This document shows, in pieces, positions 1 to 8,712 of a stretch of DNA of 64,000 bases. Numbering within the stretch: position 1 is the stretch's first letter; the number at the start of each line of letters is the position of its first letter. The notes beneath the pieces were generated by a model. That model did not search any database. It had not been told where the DNA came from and worked only from the letters and a program-made list of their open reading frames with translations. The stretch lies in the NCBI GenBank assembly GCA_964389675.1, contig CAYMEV010000012.1, forward strand, positions 1 to 64,000, written 5' to 3'. The stretch comes from CAYMEV01 sp964389675 [NCBI: uncultured Candidatus Sumerlaeota bacterium] (GTDB lineage Bacteria; CAYMEV01). The position numbers were made by a program, and so were the translations under genes.

Positions 1-525
1 CAAGATAACTTAGGATTCAGGCTAAAAAATTTACAGAAAAATTTTGACATAACCACAGAGACCAATTACCCCCTTCTGGTAAAAGAGGAGGAATACTGCC
101 CAACATCCAGAAAAGAGGCGGTTGATGAGGATCATTATGCCTCATATATGGTGAGGTATTATATAATTGCACTTGCATCGGGATGTGTCGGGAGGGTTTA
201 CTGGTGGCAGACAGCGGCTCATGGATACGGGCTTATTGATAATATATCAGGGGAGTGGAGAAAGAGAAAGGCATACTATGCATTTCTGGCATTAAGGTCA
301 ATCCTGGGAAGCTCCATGGTTATACACAGGGAGATAAATGAAAGATATCTGCTTTTCAGGTTCAGGACAAAGGATAAGAGTATTGTTTCTGCGGCATGGG
401 CAAAGGATAAGGAGACAGAATACAGTCCTGATATCAATGTCAGGGAGATACTTGATATAACAGGGAAAAGGATTGATATGAGCCCTTTAGTGCTCTCACA
501 CAGCCCTTTATACCTTATTCACTGA
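1..525 (+). CDS. C-terminal part of a glycoside-hydrolase-like protein (5' end outside window)
   Basis: The frame is open from base 1, so the start lies upstream. An internal ATG at 148 is only a downstream methionine. The 174 visible residues contain TETNYPLL and GRVYWWQTAAHGYGL, an aromatic-rich stretch followed by a beta-strand-rich tail. This resembles the end of a TIM-barrel glycosidase and its C-terminal beta domain, as in the cellulase-like or GH39-like proteins found in surface-glycan loci. The family assignment is inferred from that pattern only. It converges on the neighbouring membrane glycosyltransferase and overlaps its 3' end by 11 bp, which leaves no room for a separate terminator. 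Confidence 0.5.
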   Translation, partial: QDNLGFRLKNLQKNFDITTETNYPLLVKEEEYCPTSRKEAVDEDHYASYMVRYYIIALASGCVGRVYWWQTAAHGYGLIDNISGEWRKRKAYYAFLALRSILGSSMVIHREINERYLLFRFRTKDKSIVSAAWAKDKETEYSPDINVREILDITGKRIDMSPLVLSHSPLYLIH

Positions 526-2503
526 AATTCCCCAGCTTTTCTTTCAGGTTTCTATCTTTTATGAATCTCTGGAAATCCCTGTCGTTTGGAAACAGATTTT
601 TTAATAGATTCAGGCAGTCAGTAGCCTTTTTTAAGTCCTTCGACTGGATGAAGAGCATGGATGCAGTCATGGCTGCATCTTTGTAATATGAACTATATAG
701 TATTCCGTATTTTATGGCATTATTCATGGCAGTCACTGCATCTGTATGATTTCCAAGCCTGGAATGATAGGCTGACTGAATATAGTATATCTCCGGATCT
801 TCCGGGCTTATTACCTGCATAACATCTATCATATCAGATATAATTCTGAATTCTTCTGATTCATGGGGATAGTTTAAATTATAGGAGGATACAAACTTAA
901 TAGCTTCAAGGTTGTAGATGTCCCTTGAAAGGACCTGCCTGTATTCATCAATAATAACCTGATAGCTTTTAATGGAGCTTTCAATTATTTTCTCGAGATT
1001 TTCTTGCTGTGTAGAACTAATCGTGGGGTCATGAAGGACTGAATAAACATAATACCAAGCGGGTGAGTATAACGGGTCTATCTTAAGTATTTTTTCTGCG
1101 TTATCAGCTATTGTGTCTATATCATTTTCATAAAAAGCCATGATGATATTGTTCAGGTATAGAAATTTCGGTTTTGTATGCTCTTTCCTATAAGTTATCT
1201 CACTGTCCTCATAATTAAGGAAAAGAAATAGGAAAACCAGTATAATGATGATATTTATCATCTTTTCAATGTTTTTTTTGCGAATATATGAGAAAAATCG
1301 GCATAACATATAAGATGCAAAAGGAATAAACATAATTATCATGGGTATGCGCAATCTCTCCGTGATGTAAAATAAAGAGAAGAAAGCCATATAGGAAAAT
1401 AGATATAATATAATATAAACATGGTCTTGGTTTTGCTTCCCCCATAGAATAATTCCAGCAATACCAAATAATGCTATCAGACCGCTAGGAATAAGGAAGA
1501 ATGCTCGCTTAAGATAATAGCCCCGCTTTAGAGAACTTATCACATCATAATCGGCAAAAAAATGTATTGAATACCAGACCCTTTTTAAAGAAAGGGAAAG
1601 ATATTTTTTGAAATTACCTAGAATCTGCTTCTTTGTTTCATGAAGGTAGAAACTATTTATCTCTCTTAAGGTCATTGGCCTGTCATGTAAAGCTTCCGCT
1701 ATATCCTTGAATATTTTCATAGTATCCGGTGTGAATCTTTGATCTTTTGTATACTGAGATTCTAATACATGCAGAACACCGGGTGGACTGTAGCCCAAAC
1801 CAGTGCTTCTGTAATTATTGGAGGAATATAAGACCGCAGCTCCTGAGTCCTCTACAATAACCAGCTCACCGCTTTTAATGTAATTTAGCAGAGTAATGGG
1901 AAGAATACATATTATAATTGCACTGATATAGTACAACAGATGCTTCTTATCTTTTATTACAAGGTAGAATGTCATCAGAATTGCGAATATCAGAATATTG
2001 GGCCTTGTAACAACAGATAATCCGATAAAAAGCCCGCTTAAAAAAATGTACTTCTTTTGGGGATAATCTCTGTGGTAGAGTAAGCATAAGATTGATGAAA
2101 GATTAAACATAATTACGAAGGGAGCAGCGAGCAGATCGCTATTGTAAATAATAAATGGGACAGAAAAAACATAGATAATTGCTGAAGTTATTGCTGCATT
2201 CGCACCAAACAGCCTTTTTGTAATAAGCATCAGTAAAAAAACATTAATACCAGAAATTATGTTTATAATCACAGCAAAGCCTATACAACTGGATTTAAAA
2301 AGAAGGCTTAAAATGGCAAAAAACATGGAATAGAGGGGGCTGTATTCAAAGCTTCTGGAAAATCCTATAAGGCCGTCTTTAATTATATCATTGCCAAGTG
2401 TCACATACTTGGAAAAAAAGCCGATATCCCTGAAAACAGTAAGGGTAAATGCCATATTTATGACCACTGTCAGCAGGGCTAGTATTATTATAAGCTTTTT
2501 CAA
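515..2503 (-). CDS. Polytopic membrane glycosyltransferase (GT39/ArnT-like) with C-terminal TPR region
   Basis: A 662-residue protein. The first 430 residues or so are a string of about 11-12 hydrophobic segments, starting with an N-terminal anchor followed by a loop containing FRDIGFF. This layout fits lipid-linked-sugar transferases of the GT39/PMT/ArnT superfamily, which act at the periplasmic face. Residues 450-650 are soluble and helical, with TPR-like units (for example AEKILKIDPLYSPAWYYVYS). The start is a TTG at 2503 with AGGAG about 9 nt upstream; no nearby ATG has a comparable ribosome site. It lies 4 bp after the GT2-methyltransferase gene, so the two are probably cotranscribed. 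The sugar donor and acceptor cannot be read from the sequence. Confidence 0.7.
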   Translation of the reverse strand: MKKLIIILALLTVVINMAFTLTVFRDIGFFSKYVTLGNDIIKDGLIGFSRSFEYSPLYSMFFAILSLLFKSSCIGFAVIINIISGINVFLLMLITKRLFGANAAITSAIIYVFSVPFIIYNSDLLAAPFVIMFNLSSILCLLYHRDYPQKKYIFLSGLFIGLSVVTRPNILIFAILMTFYLVIKDKKHLLYYISAIIICILPITLLNYIKSGELVIVEDSGAAVLYSSNNYRSTGLGYSPPGVLHVLESQYTKDQRFTPDTMKIFKDIAEALHDRPMTLREINSFYLHETKKQILGNFKKYLSLSLKRVWYSIHFFADYDVISSLKRGYYLKRAFFLIPSGLIALFGIAGIILWGKQNQDHVYIILYLFSYMAFFSLFYITERLRIPMIIMFIPFASYMLCRFFSYIRKKNIEKMINIIIILVFLFLFLNYEDSEITYRKEHTKPKFLYLNNIIMAFYENDIDTIADNAEKILKIDPLYSPAWYYVYSVLHDPTISSTQQENLEKIIESSIKSYQVIIDEYRQVLSRDIYNLEAIKFVSSYNLNYPHESEEFRIISDMIDVMQVISPEDPEIYYIQSAYHSRLGNHTDAVTAMNNAIKYGILYSSYYKDAAMTASMLFIQSKDLKKATDCLNLLKNLFPNDRDFQRFIKDRNLKEKLGNFSE

Positions 2504-2507
2504 GTAT

Positions 2508-3959
2508 CTATTCTCCTGTTCTTTTTACAAATACTGCTATAAGGCTTAGCGGGGCGATCAGGGGTATTTTGTCAAGAAGCCTTAAAACAGGGACGATCAT
2601 ATTAAGAAAAGTTATCTGTAAAAGGCTGAAATGCTTCCTTTTAAGTATTTTGCCGTTTATGAACCATCCCAGTGTCCCCAGCCTGTTGAACATTATCATC
2701 TTCTCCAGGGCAAGCCCTGCTTTTTCCCCTGCTTCTTTCAGGGTTTTACGGGTATATCTGCGCTTATGACCCAGCACTTTGTCCAGGCTGGAAAAAAGGT
2801 ATGGGCTGTTGGGAACAAGGATAACTGCTTTGCCGTCAGGAGAGAGGATCTCCCTGAGGTTCTCAAGCGCCTGTATGTCACTGTCAATATGCTCAATTAC
2901 ATTGATGCAGATTATAGTGTCAAACTTTTCATCAGGACTGAATTCATCAAGATGCTCAATATCGAGATAGGAAACATCAAGGAAGGGCCTTGTATCTTTC
3001 AGGTTCTGAAGGGTCTGGAGGTAAAGGGGGTTTATGTCTGTTGCATAATAGTGTGCCCTGGGAAGAAGGCTCTTTGTAATATTTCCTGTCCCCGAGCCTA
3101 TCTCAAGTACTGATTCACCTGTGAATGGCCTTATGGTATCTGCCATATATTTATTGAAGCGCTTTGCCCTGGAAAGCCTGCCGAGAATACGGGAACCGTA
3201 TTCATCCTCAATGTATATATCATCAGAGAGCTTGTATTTCATGATGGCAAAAAGGGTCTTTACACCGTCCTTCCAGTTTATCTTCTTGCCCTCCTCATAG
3301 GTCCTTCCCTGATAGCTTATCGGGACTTCAAATATCTTTGCCTCTCTCTTGGAAAGCTTGATGGTCAGTTCAACCTCTATGCAGAAATCCCTGGAATAAA
3401 GGGGTATTGATCTTAACAGTTTTGTCCTTACAGCCTTGTAGCATGTCTCGACATCAGACAGGTTAAGGTCTGTGGCAAGGTCAACAAGCAGTGTTATAAG
3501 CTTATTCCCAAGCTGATGCCTGAAATAAAGCACCCTCTTGTACAGGGATGGCAGGAACCTGGAGCCGTAAACAGCATCGGCGTCTGTGGTGGTAAATACC
3601 CTGACTATCTTTATTATATCAGCGGGGTCATATTCCAGGTCAGCATCGTGTATTACAGTTATATCACCATTAACATGCTGTATGCCTGTCTGTATGGCTT
3701 TTCCCTTGCCTGAGTTCTTCCCGTGCCTGTGGACTTCCCATGAGTACTCTGTGTCCTTGTGGCTGCGGGGCAGTTCCTCAACAAAGCCTTCAAGCTCTCC
3801 TTCTTTTAAGTCCTTTGAGCAGTCATCAACGATCACGACCTGGACACGGCTTACCATGGAGCTATTTGCTATGCGAAGAAGCCTTCGCAGGCTCTCCTGA
3901 TAGAAATACCTCTCATTATACATGGGGAATATTACTGACAGGGATACGGGCTTTTCCAT
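2508..3959 (-). CDS. Bifunctional GT2 glycosyltransferase and SAM-dependent methyltransferase
   Basis: A 483-residue fusion. Residues 1-240 form a GT-A family 2 transferase of the dolichyl-phosphate-mannose-synthase type: VIFPMYNE at the start, VIVDDCSKD for nucleotide binding, and HDADLEYDP as the metal-binding DxD region. Residues 270-440 form a class I methyltransferase with the SAM loop VLEIGSGTGNITKSL and the acidic motif YYATDINPLY. The tail is moderately hydrophobic. A polyprenyl-phosphate sugar synthase would supply the GT39-like enzyme encoded just downstream, which is an inference from context. The ATG directly abuts the TAA of the preceding 123-residue gene. Confidence 0.8.
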   Translation of the reverse strand: MEKPVSLSVIFPMYNERYFYQESLRRLLRIANSSMVSRVQVVIVDDCSKDLKEGELEGFVEELPRSHKDTEYSWEVHRHGKNSGKGKAIQTGIQHVNGDITVIHDADLEYDPADIIKIVRVFTTTDADAVYGSRFLPSLYKRVLYFRHQLGNKLITLLVDLATDLNLSDVETCYKAVRTKLLRSIPLYSRDFCIEVELTIKLSKREAKIFEVPISYQGRTYEEGKKINWKDGVKTLFAIMKYKLSDDIYIEDEYGSRILGRLSRAKRFNKYMADTIRPFTGESVLEIGSGTGNITKSLLPRAHYYATDINPLYLQTLQNLKDTRPFLDVSYLDIEHLDEFSPDEKFDTIICINVIEHIDSDIQALENLREILSPDGKAVILVPNSPYLFSSLDKVLGHKRRYTRKTLKEAGEKAGLALEKMIMFNRLGTLGWFINGKILKRKHFSLLQITFLNMIVPVLRLLDKIPLIAPLSLIAVFVKRTGE

Positions 3960-4331
3960 TTAGTTTCTGCTTCTTACAAACTCCCTCTCTATTACAAAAT
4001 GCCTTGTTGATTTCATCATGGGAAGGTTATAGGTATAGCTGTATTTTATTTTAAGTATCTTTTTTATTGCAGAGCTTCCCTGGCTTATTGTAATATTGTT
4101 TTCCTTTAAGTCTATTGTCTTGTACTCTTTGGAGACTGCAATTACCTTTTCCTTTATCTTCTGTTCTGTTGCGAGCTGGACTCTCAGGTCTCTTGGGGTA
4201 AGTTCTTCCTCGAGCTTGCCCTTGAACATGCGGTAGTCCATGTCCACTTTGAAATAGTGCCAGCCGTAGAAGATCCCTATAATAATGGCAATTACAAGAA
4301 TAAAGTTGATAGTTTTGTTTCCTCTCTGCAT
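3960..4331 (-). CDS. Small single-pass membrane protein, DUF4845-like, at the end of the pil operon
   Basis: A 123-residue protein with one N-terminal transmembrane segment (about residues 9-25) preceded by basic residues, then a small soluble domain. The order of elements resembles DUF4845 proteins: membrane anchor, KGKLEEELTP, a strand with DLKENNITI, then KYSYTYNLPM. I see this only as a pattern match. It sits 3 bp after pilR and abuts the GT2 fusion gene, linking the pilus regulators with the glycan genes in one minus-strand run. A role in pilus biogenesis or its regulation is possible from context; no catalytic motif is visible. Confidence 0.55.
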   Translation of the reverse strand: MQRGNKTINFILVIAIIIGIFYGWHYFKVDMDYRMFKGKLEEELTPRDLRVQLATEQKIKEKVIAVSKEYKTIDLKENNITISQGSSAIKKILKIKYSYTYNLPMMKSTRHFVIEREFVRSRN

Positions 4332-4334
4332 TTT

Positions 4335-5786
4335 CTAATCCTCCTTTAGTATATCATTTAATTCTTCTTTGTATTTATCCGTTTTATACCTCATCTGCCT
4401 GAAAGACAGGGAGAGAAGTTTTGCGGCCTTTGACTTGCTCCCGCCGGCAATCTTAAGGGCCTGCTTTATGGCTGAAAGCTCTATCTGCTGGAGATATTCC
4501 TCAAGGTTAAAAAGGGTTTTGCCGAACTGCTCCTGTATGCCGTAACCCGGGGCTGACATGGAGGGGATGGTGTATTGGCTTTCGCCATTTCCGTATGGCT
4601 TCAGTGTTATTATATTATCAATTTTGAGGGTTGATGAATCCTCAAATGCCACAGCCCTCTCTATGGTATTTTCAAGCTCCCTTACATTGCCCGGCCAGTT
4701 ATAGGACATGATGGGAAAGAGCGCTTCATTCTCTATGCCCTTTATATCCTTGCTGAAACGCTTTTTATACTTATCCAGGAAATGGAAAATCAGCTTCAGT
4801 ATATCCTCTTTTCTCTCCCTTAGAGGCGGAAGCATTATCCTGCCAACATTGAGCCTGTAATAGAGGTCGCTTCGGAATTTCCCCTCCCTTACATAATTTT
4901 CGATCTCCTGGTTGGTGGATGACAGCAAAAGAAGGTCAACAGGAATATCCATATTACCCCCGAGCCTTCTTACCCTCTTATCCTCAATAACCCTCAGGAG
5001 CTTTGCCTGGAGGTTAAAGGGCATGTCTCCTATCTCATCAAGAAGAAGGGTGCCTTTATTTGCCTGCTCGAATATTCCTATCCTGGTTGCATGCGCGTCA
5101 GTGAAAGAGCCCTTCTCATGGCCGAAAAGGACGCTTTCAAGGAGTGTCTCGGGTATGGCTGAGCAGTTGACAGCGACAAATTTCCCCTCTGCCCCTGAAA
5201 GCCTGTGTATTGCCCGGGCTGTAAGCTCCTTTCCGGTTCCGCTCTCACCTGTTATAAGGATCGATGATACCTTCTGCTTCGCAAGCTTCCTTATCTGCTC
5301 CTTTACAAGGTTTATCTGGTCTGAATCTCCCACTATCTCCGGCATATCATCTGTGGACGTAAGCTGTTCCTTTAAGTATATGTTCTCAAGGTAAAGGCTT
5401 CTTTTCTGTATTGCCCTCTTTACCACAAGGGACAGCTCTTCCTTTGAGAAGGTCTTTTCAATGTAGTCATAGGCCCCGAGCCTTAATGCCTCTATTGCAG
5501 TATCCTTCGTGGCATAGGCGGTGATGAGTATGACATCTATGCTGGGGTAATTGGCCTTTGCATACTTTAGTATCTCAATGCCGTTTTTGCCAGGCAGGTT
5601 TATATCTGTAATAATCACGTCAATATTCTGGGCCTTCAGCTTTTCTATTGCCTCATCATAATTATAGGCCCCGAATACCGTATAGTTCTCTTTTTTCAGT
5701 ATTATTTCAACGACAGCAACAACACTCTCCTCATCATCAACAACAAGCACGTTGAAATTCCTGTTTATGAATGCACTCTCTGTCAT
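4335..5786 (-). CDS. pilR: PilR-type sigma-54-dependent response regulator
   Basis: 483 residues in NtrC order. The receiver (1-130) has VLVVDDEES acidic residues and the phosphoacceptor Asp in VIITDINLPG. The AAA+ sigma-54 activator domain (about 150-390) has Walker A GESGTGKE. A C-terminal Fis-type helix-turn-helix (about 440-480) contains GGSKSKAAKLL. The sigma-54 contact loop reads GSFTDA rather than GAFTGA, a variant that may alter sigma factor interaction. Its ATG overlaps the pilS stop by 4 bp, indicating translational coupling with its kinase. A sigma-54 promoter lies upstream of the pilin-like gene at 41.6 kb, a plausible target. Confidence 0.88.
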   Translation of the reverse strand: MTESAFINRNFNVLVVDDEESVVAVVEIILKKENYTVFGAYNYDEAIEKLKAQNIDVIITDINLPGKNGIEILKYAKANYPSIDVILITAYATKDTAIEALRLGAYDYIEKTFSKEELSLVVKRAIQKRSLYLENIYLKEQLTSTDDMPEIVGDSDQINLVKEQIRKLAKQKVSSILITGESGTGKELTARAIHRLSGAEGKFVAVNCSAIPETLLESVLFGHEKGSFTDAHATRIGIFEQANKGTLLLDEIGDMPFNLQAKLLRVIEDKRVRRLGGNMDIPVDLLLLSSTNQEIENYVREGKFRSDLYYRLNVGRIMLPPLRERKEDILKLIFHFLDKYKKRFSKDIKGIENEALFPIMSYNWPGNVRELENTIERAVAFEDSSTLKIDNIITLKPYGNGESQYTIPSMSAPGYGIQEQFGKTLFNLEEYLQQIELSAIKQALKIAGGSKSKAAKLLSLSFRQMRYKTDKYKEELNDILKED

Positions 5787-7423
5787 TTATCCCTTTCCTC
5801 AGGCAAAAATATTGAAAATGAAGTCCCTGTATTAATCTGAGTATCCACCTCTATCCATCCATCATGCATGTCAATAATGGAATTGACAACCGCAAGCCCT
5901 ATACCGAAACCCTCTTTCTTGCCCGTAAGGAAGGGCTTGAAAATATATGAGAGCCTGTCCTTGTCAATACCCTTTCCATTGTCCTGTACCTTCAGACATA
6001 AATATTTCCTCTCTTCTGAGGATGTGTTTGCAGTATCAGCCGGGACCCTGCTCTCCCTGCTTATGCCTACCCTTATTATACCATCTTTATCAACCGATTC
6101 CAGAGAATTTTTAAGCAGGTTCCACAGGACCTCCTTTATCTGCTCAGCATCCACAGAAATATAGCATTGTTCATCGGTTTTTTCAAATATAAGCTTTGCA
6201 TTGCCTTTTACGGAGTTTTTGAATAAAAAGAGGACCTCGTCCACAAGGGCACTAATGTCCGTTATTTCTTTCTGCGGCTTTTTCAGCCTGGTATATTCAA
6301 GGAACTCGCTAAGCTTCCTGTTGAGCCTGTTGCTCTCCTTAAGCAGTATGTCTATAAGCCTTTTGGAATCCCCCTCAGCCTTTATGTCCTCATTCAGTAT
6401 CTCAATGCTGTTTATAATGGAGGATAATGGGTTCCTTATCTCATGGGCGACCACTGCAGAAAGCTCTCCTATTGTGGCAAGCTTCTGCTTCATCCTGACT
6501 ATGGATTCGAGCCTTTTTATGCCGGTAAGGTCCTGAAGGTTGATAAGCTTGCCTATGGTGTTATGGCTGCTGTCAAAGAGCCTTGTCGTTACTATCCCTA
6601 TATATATGGCATTGCCATCCCTTTCATACTCTATTTCAGTCCTGAAACTATTTCCGTCAATCCGCTCAAAATCATTAAATATATCCCTTATATCCTTTCC
6701 AATAAATTCATCATGTTTTATTCCGAGTATTGCCTCTCCTGCATTATTAATAAGTGTGATCCTGTCATCAAGGTCTGTTGTTATGATCCCTGACCTGAGG
6801 CTCTGGAGTATATACTCATTAAAGAGTATAAGGTCATCTATATTCTTCTGCTTTTTCTCTATCTCCCTGCTGGCTGATTTTAATGCCTCGGAAAGATAGG
6901 ATGATAAAAAGCCTATTATTATAAAGCCTATGCCCTTGTATCCGACGGAAAATAATGCATTTAACAGGCTCACCCCTGCAGGCTTAATTAAAATTATATG
7001 GAGCCCCGATGTAATGGTGAAAAGAAGTATTGAGATTATGCTGAAATAGATCGTGCCCTTCCTCTGGAATATAATACCGGCAACTATTATGGTTATGGAA
7101 TATAGAAATGCAAAGGGGCTGTCATGCCCGCTGGTGAGGAAGACAACCCCGGAGATAATTAATGCATCCCCGAAGAGCTGTATTATTCCGAATGCCTTCT
7201 GTTTTATCCTCCTGTAGAGGACTGTATATATAATGGATAAAAGATATGTAAAGACTATTACTATGTAAAGGGGGCTTAATCCAAGGTGCTGGTCCGTATA
7301 GACCTGGACAAGGATGAATGTCCCGAGGATTATTGTTATTACAATTATCCTGTAGATTATGAAATTCTTAAGTATCTTGTCTTCCCTGGGGCTGTCCTGT
7401 GTCCTGTAGTTATGCTCTTTCAT
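5783..7423 (-). CDS. pilS: PilS-type membrane sensor histidine kinase
   Basis: 546 residues. About six hydrophobic segments fill residues 20-190, followed by a short coiled linker, a PAS domain (about 205-310, with TDLDDRITLINNAGEAILG), a HisKA dimerisation domain with VVAHEIRNPLSS carrying the phosphorylated His, and a HATPase domain with N box NLLKNSLES and G boxes DNGKGI and GFGIGLAVV. This is the layout of PilS, the partner of PilR, and pilR follows with a 4-bp overlap. The ATG lies immediately after a GC-rich hairpin (7424-7450) and no clear ribosome site is exposed, so expression may be damped relative to pilBTC. Confidence 0.88.
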   Translation of the reverse strand: MKEHNYRTQDSPREDKILKNFIIYRIIVITIILGTFILVQVYTDQHLGLSPLYIVIVFTYLLSIIYTVLYRRIKQKAFGIIQLFGDALIISGVVFLTSGHDSPFAFLYSITIIVAGIIFQRKGTIYFSIISILLFTITSGLHIILIKPAGVSLLNALFSVGYKGIGFIIIGFLSSYLSEALKSASREIEKKQKNIDDLILFNEYILQSLRSGIITTDLDDRITLINNAGEAILGIKHDEFIGKDIRDIFNDFERIDGNSFRTEIEYERDGNAIYIGIVTTRLFDSSHNTIGKLINLQDLTGIKRLESIVRMKQKLATIGELSAVVAHEIRNPLSSIINSIEILNEDIKAEGDSKRLIDILLKESNRLNRKLSEFLEYTRLKKPQKEITDISALVDEVLFLFKNSVKGNAKLIFEKTDEQCYISVDAEQIKEVLWNLLKNSLESVDKDGIIRVGISRESRVPADTANTSSEERKYLCLKVQDNGKGIDKDRLSYIFKPFLTGKKEGFGIGLAVVNSIIDMHDGWIEVDTQINTGTSFSIFLPEERDK

Positions 7424-7450
7424 AAAGAGGGGGCTTTTTCAGCCCCCTTT
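7424..7450 (-). terminator. GC-rich hairpin between pilC and pilS
   Basis: On the minus strand AGGGGGCT and AGCCCCCT form an 8-bp stem around a 5-nt loop, followed by CTTT and then directly the pilS ATG. It resembles an intrinsic terminator with a short U tract. It may act as a partial terminator or hide the pilS translation start. Confidence 0.6.
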
Positions 7451-7460
7451 ATTATTCTTC

Positions 7461-8669
7461 TTATTTGGCTGCCATTTCCCCGATAAGCTTGAACTGAGGC
7501 ATATACATGGCTATGACTATAAAGCCTATTATTGTCCCCAGAACAACTATCATCAGTGGCTCCATCAGGGATGTCAGGTTGGCTACGGCAACATCAACCT
7601 CTTCCTCATAAAAGTCAGCGATCTTCTGAAGCATTGTATCAAGCGCGCCTGTCTGCTCTCCTACCCCTATCATTGATACGACCATAGGCGGAAACTGGTC
7701 TGTCTCCCGCAATGGCTCTGATATGCTCTTTCCTTCTGATATGCTCTCCCTGGTCCTCATGATCGCCTGCTCAATTATGGCATTGCCGGCAGTCCTTGCT
7801 GTGATCTCAAGGGCATCCAGTATGGATACGCCTGAGGATATAAGCGTCCCGAGAGTCCTTGTAAAACGGGATATGACTATCTTTCTTGTAAGTTCGCCTA
7901 TAATTGGTGAATTCAGTATCAGCTTATCTATGAAGAACCTTCCGTTCTTGGTCTGATAGTAGTAATAGATCAGGACACCGATGCCTATAGAAACAGCAAT
8001 TATAATTAGTATATAATCCTTTACAAAGTAGCTCATGTTGATGACAAAAAGGGTCATGCCGGGCAGTTCTGAACCCAGGCCCGTGAATATCAGCGCAAAT
8101 GTCGGTATAACCCAGATCATCAGGATAATAACAACAACAACTGCTATTGAGATAATGACTGCAGGGTATGTCATTGCGCTCTTTACCTGCCTTTTGAGTG
8201 TCACGGACTTCTCAATGTATGTTGAGAGCCTCTGGAGTATGGTGTCCATGATACCTCCTGTCTCACCTGCTTCTATCAGGTTGGTGTAAAGGGCATCAAA
8301 TACCTTGGGGTGCTTCCTTAATGAATCTGCAAATGTCATGCCCTCTTCCACGCTTGCCTTAACCTGGTATAATACCTCCTGGAATCTCTTGTTCGTCTGT
8401 GAATGGGCAAGGATCTCAAGACACTGGACTATTGGAAGGCCTGCGTCTATCATAACGGAAAGCTGTCTTGTAAAGACTCCGAGCTCTTCCTTCTTTACCC
8501 CGCTACCGAGGGTAGGAAGCCTTATCTCCTTTGCCTTCGGTTTGACAGATGTGACTATTACCTTCTGCTTCCTCAGGATCTCAATGACTTCTTCTTTTGT
8601 ATTGGCAGATATGACACCAGACTGGGATTTACCTGCCCTTGTCCTGCCTTTCCATACAAAATTCTTCAT
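7461..8669 (-). CDS. pilC: Type IV pilus inner-membrane platform protein PilC
   Basis: 402 residues, the usual length for PilC/GspF. It has two copies of the T2SSF domain (about 70-195 and 270-395), each followed by hydrophobic segments. Signature sequences include GVFTRQLSVMIDAGLP, EAGETGGIMDTIL and, in the second copy, VGEQTGALDTML. The N-terminal stretch with VWKGRTRAGK is typical. PilC is the cytoplasmic membrane platform on which PilB and PilT act. It is third in the pilB-pilT-pilC order. No prepilin or prepilin peptidase gene is in this window. Confidence 0.95.
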   Translation of the reverse strand: MKNFVWKGRTRAGKSQSGVISANTKEEVIEILRKQKVIVTSVKPKAKEIRLPTLGSGVKKEELGVFTRQLSVMIDAGLPIVQCLEILAHSQTNKRFQEVLYQVKASVEEGMTFADSLRKHPKVFDALYTNLIEAGETGGIMDTILQRLSTYIEKSVTLKRQVKSAMTYPAVIISIAVVVVIILMIWVIPTFALIFTGLGSELPGMTLFVINMSYFVKDYILIIIAVSIGIGVLIYYYYQTKNGRFFIDKLILNSPIIGELTRKIVISRFTRTLGTLISSGVSILDALEITARTAGNAIIEQAIMRTRESISEGKSISEPLRETDQFPPMVVSMIGVGEQTGALDTMLQKIADFYEEEVDVAVANLTSLMEPLMIVVLGTIIGFIVIAMYMPQFKLIGEMAAK

Positions 8670-8712
8670 ATTACAGCCCCCTATATATAAGAATTAAATT
8701 AATATCTGCAAA

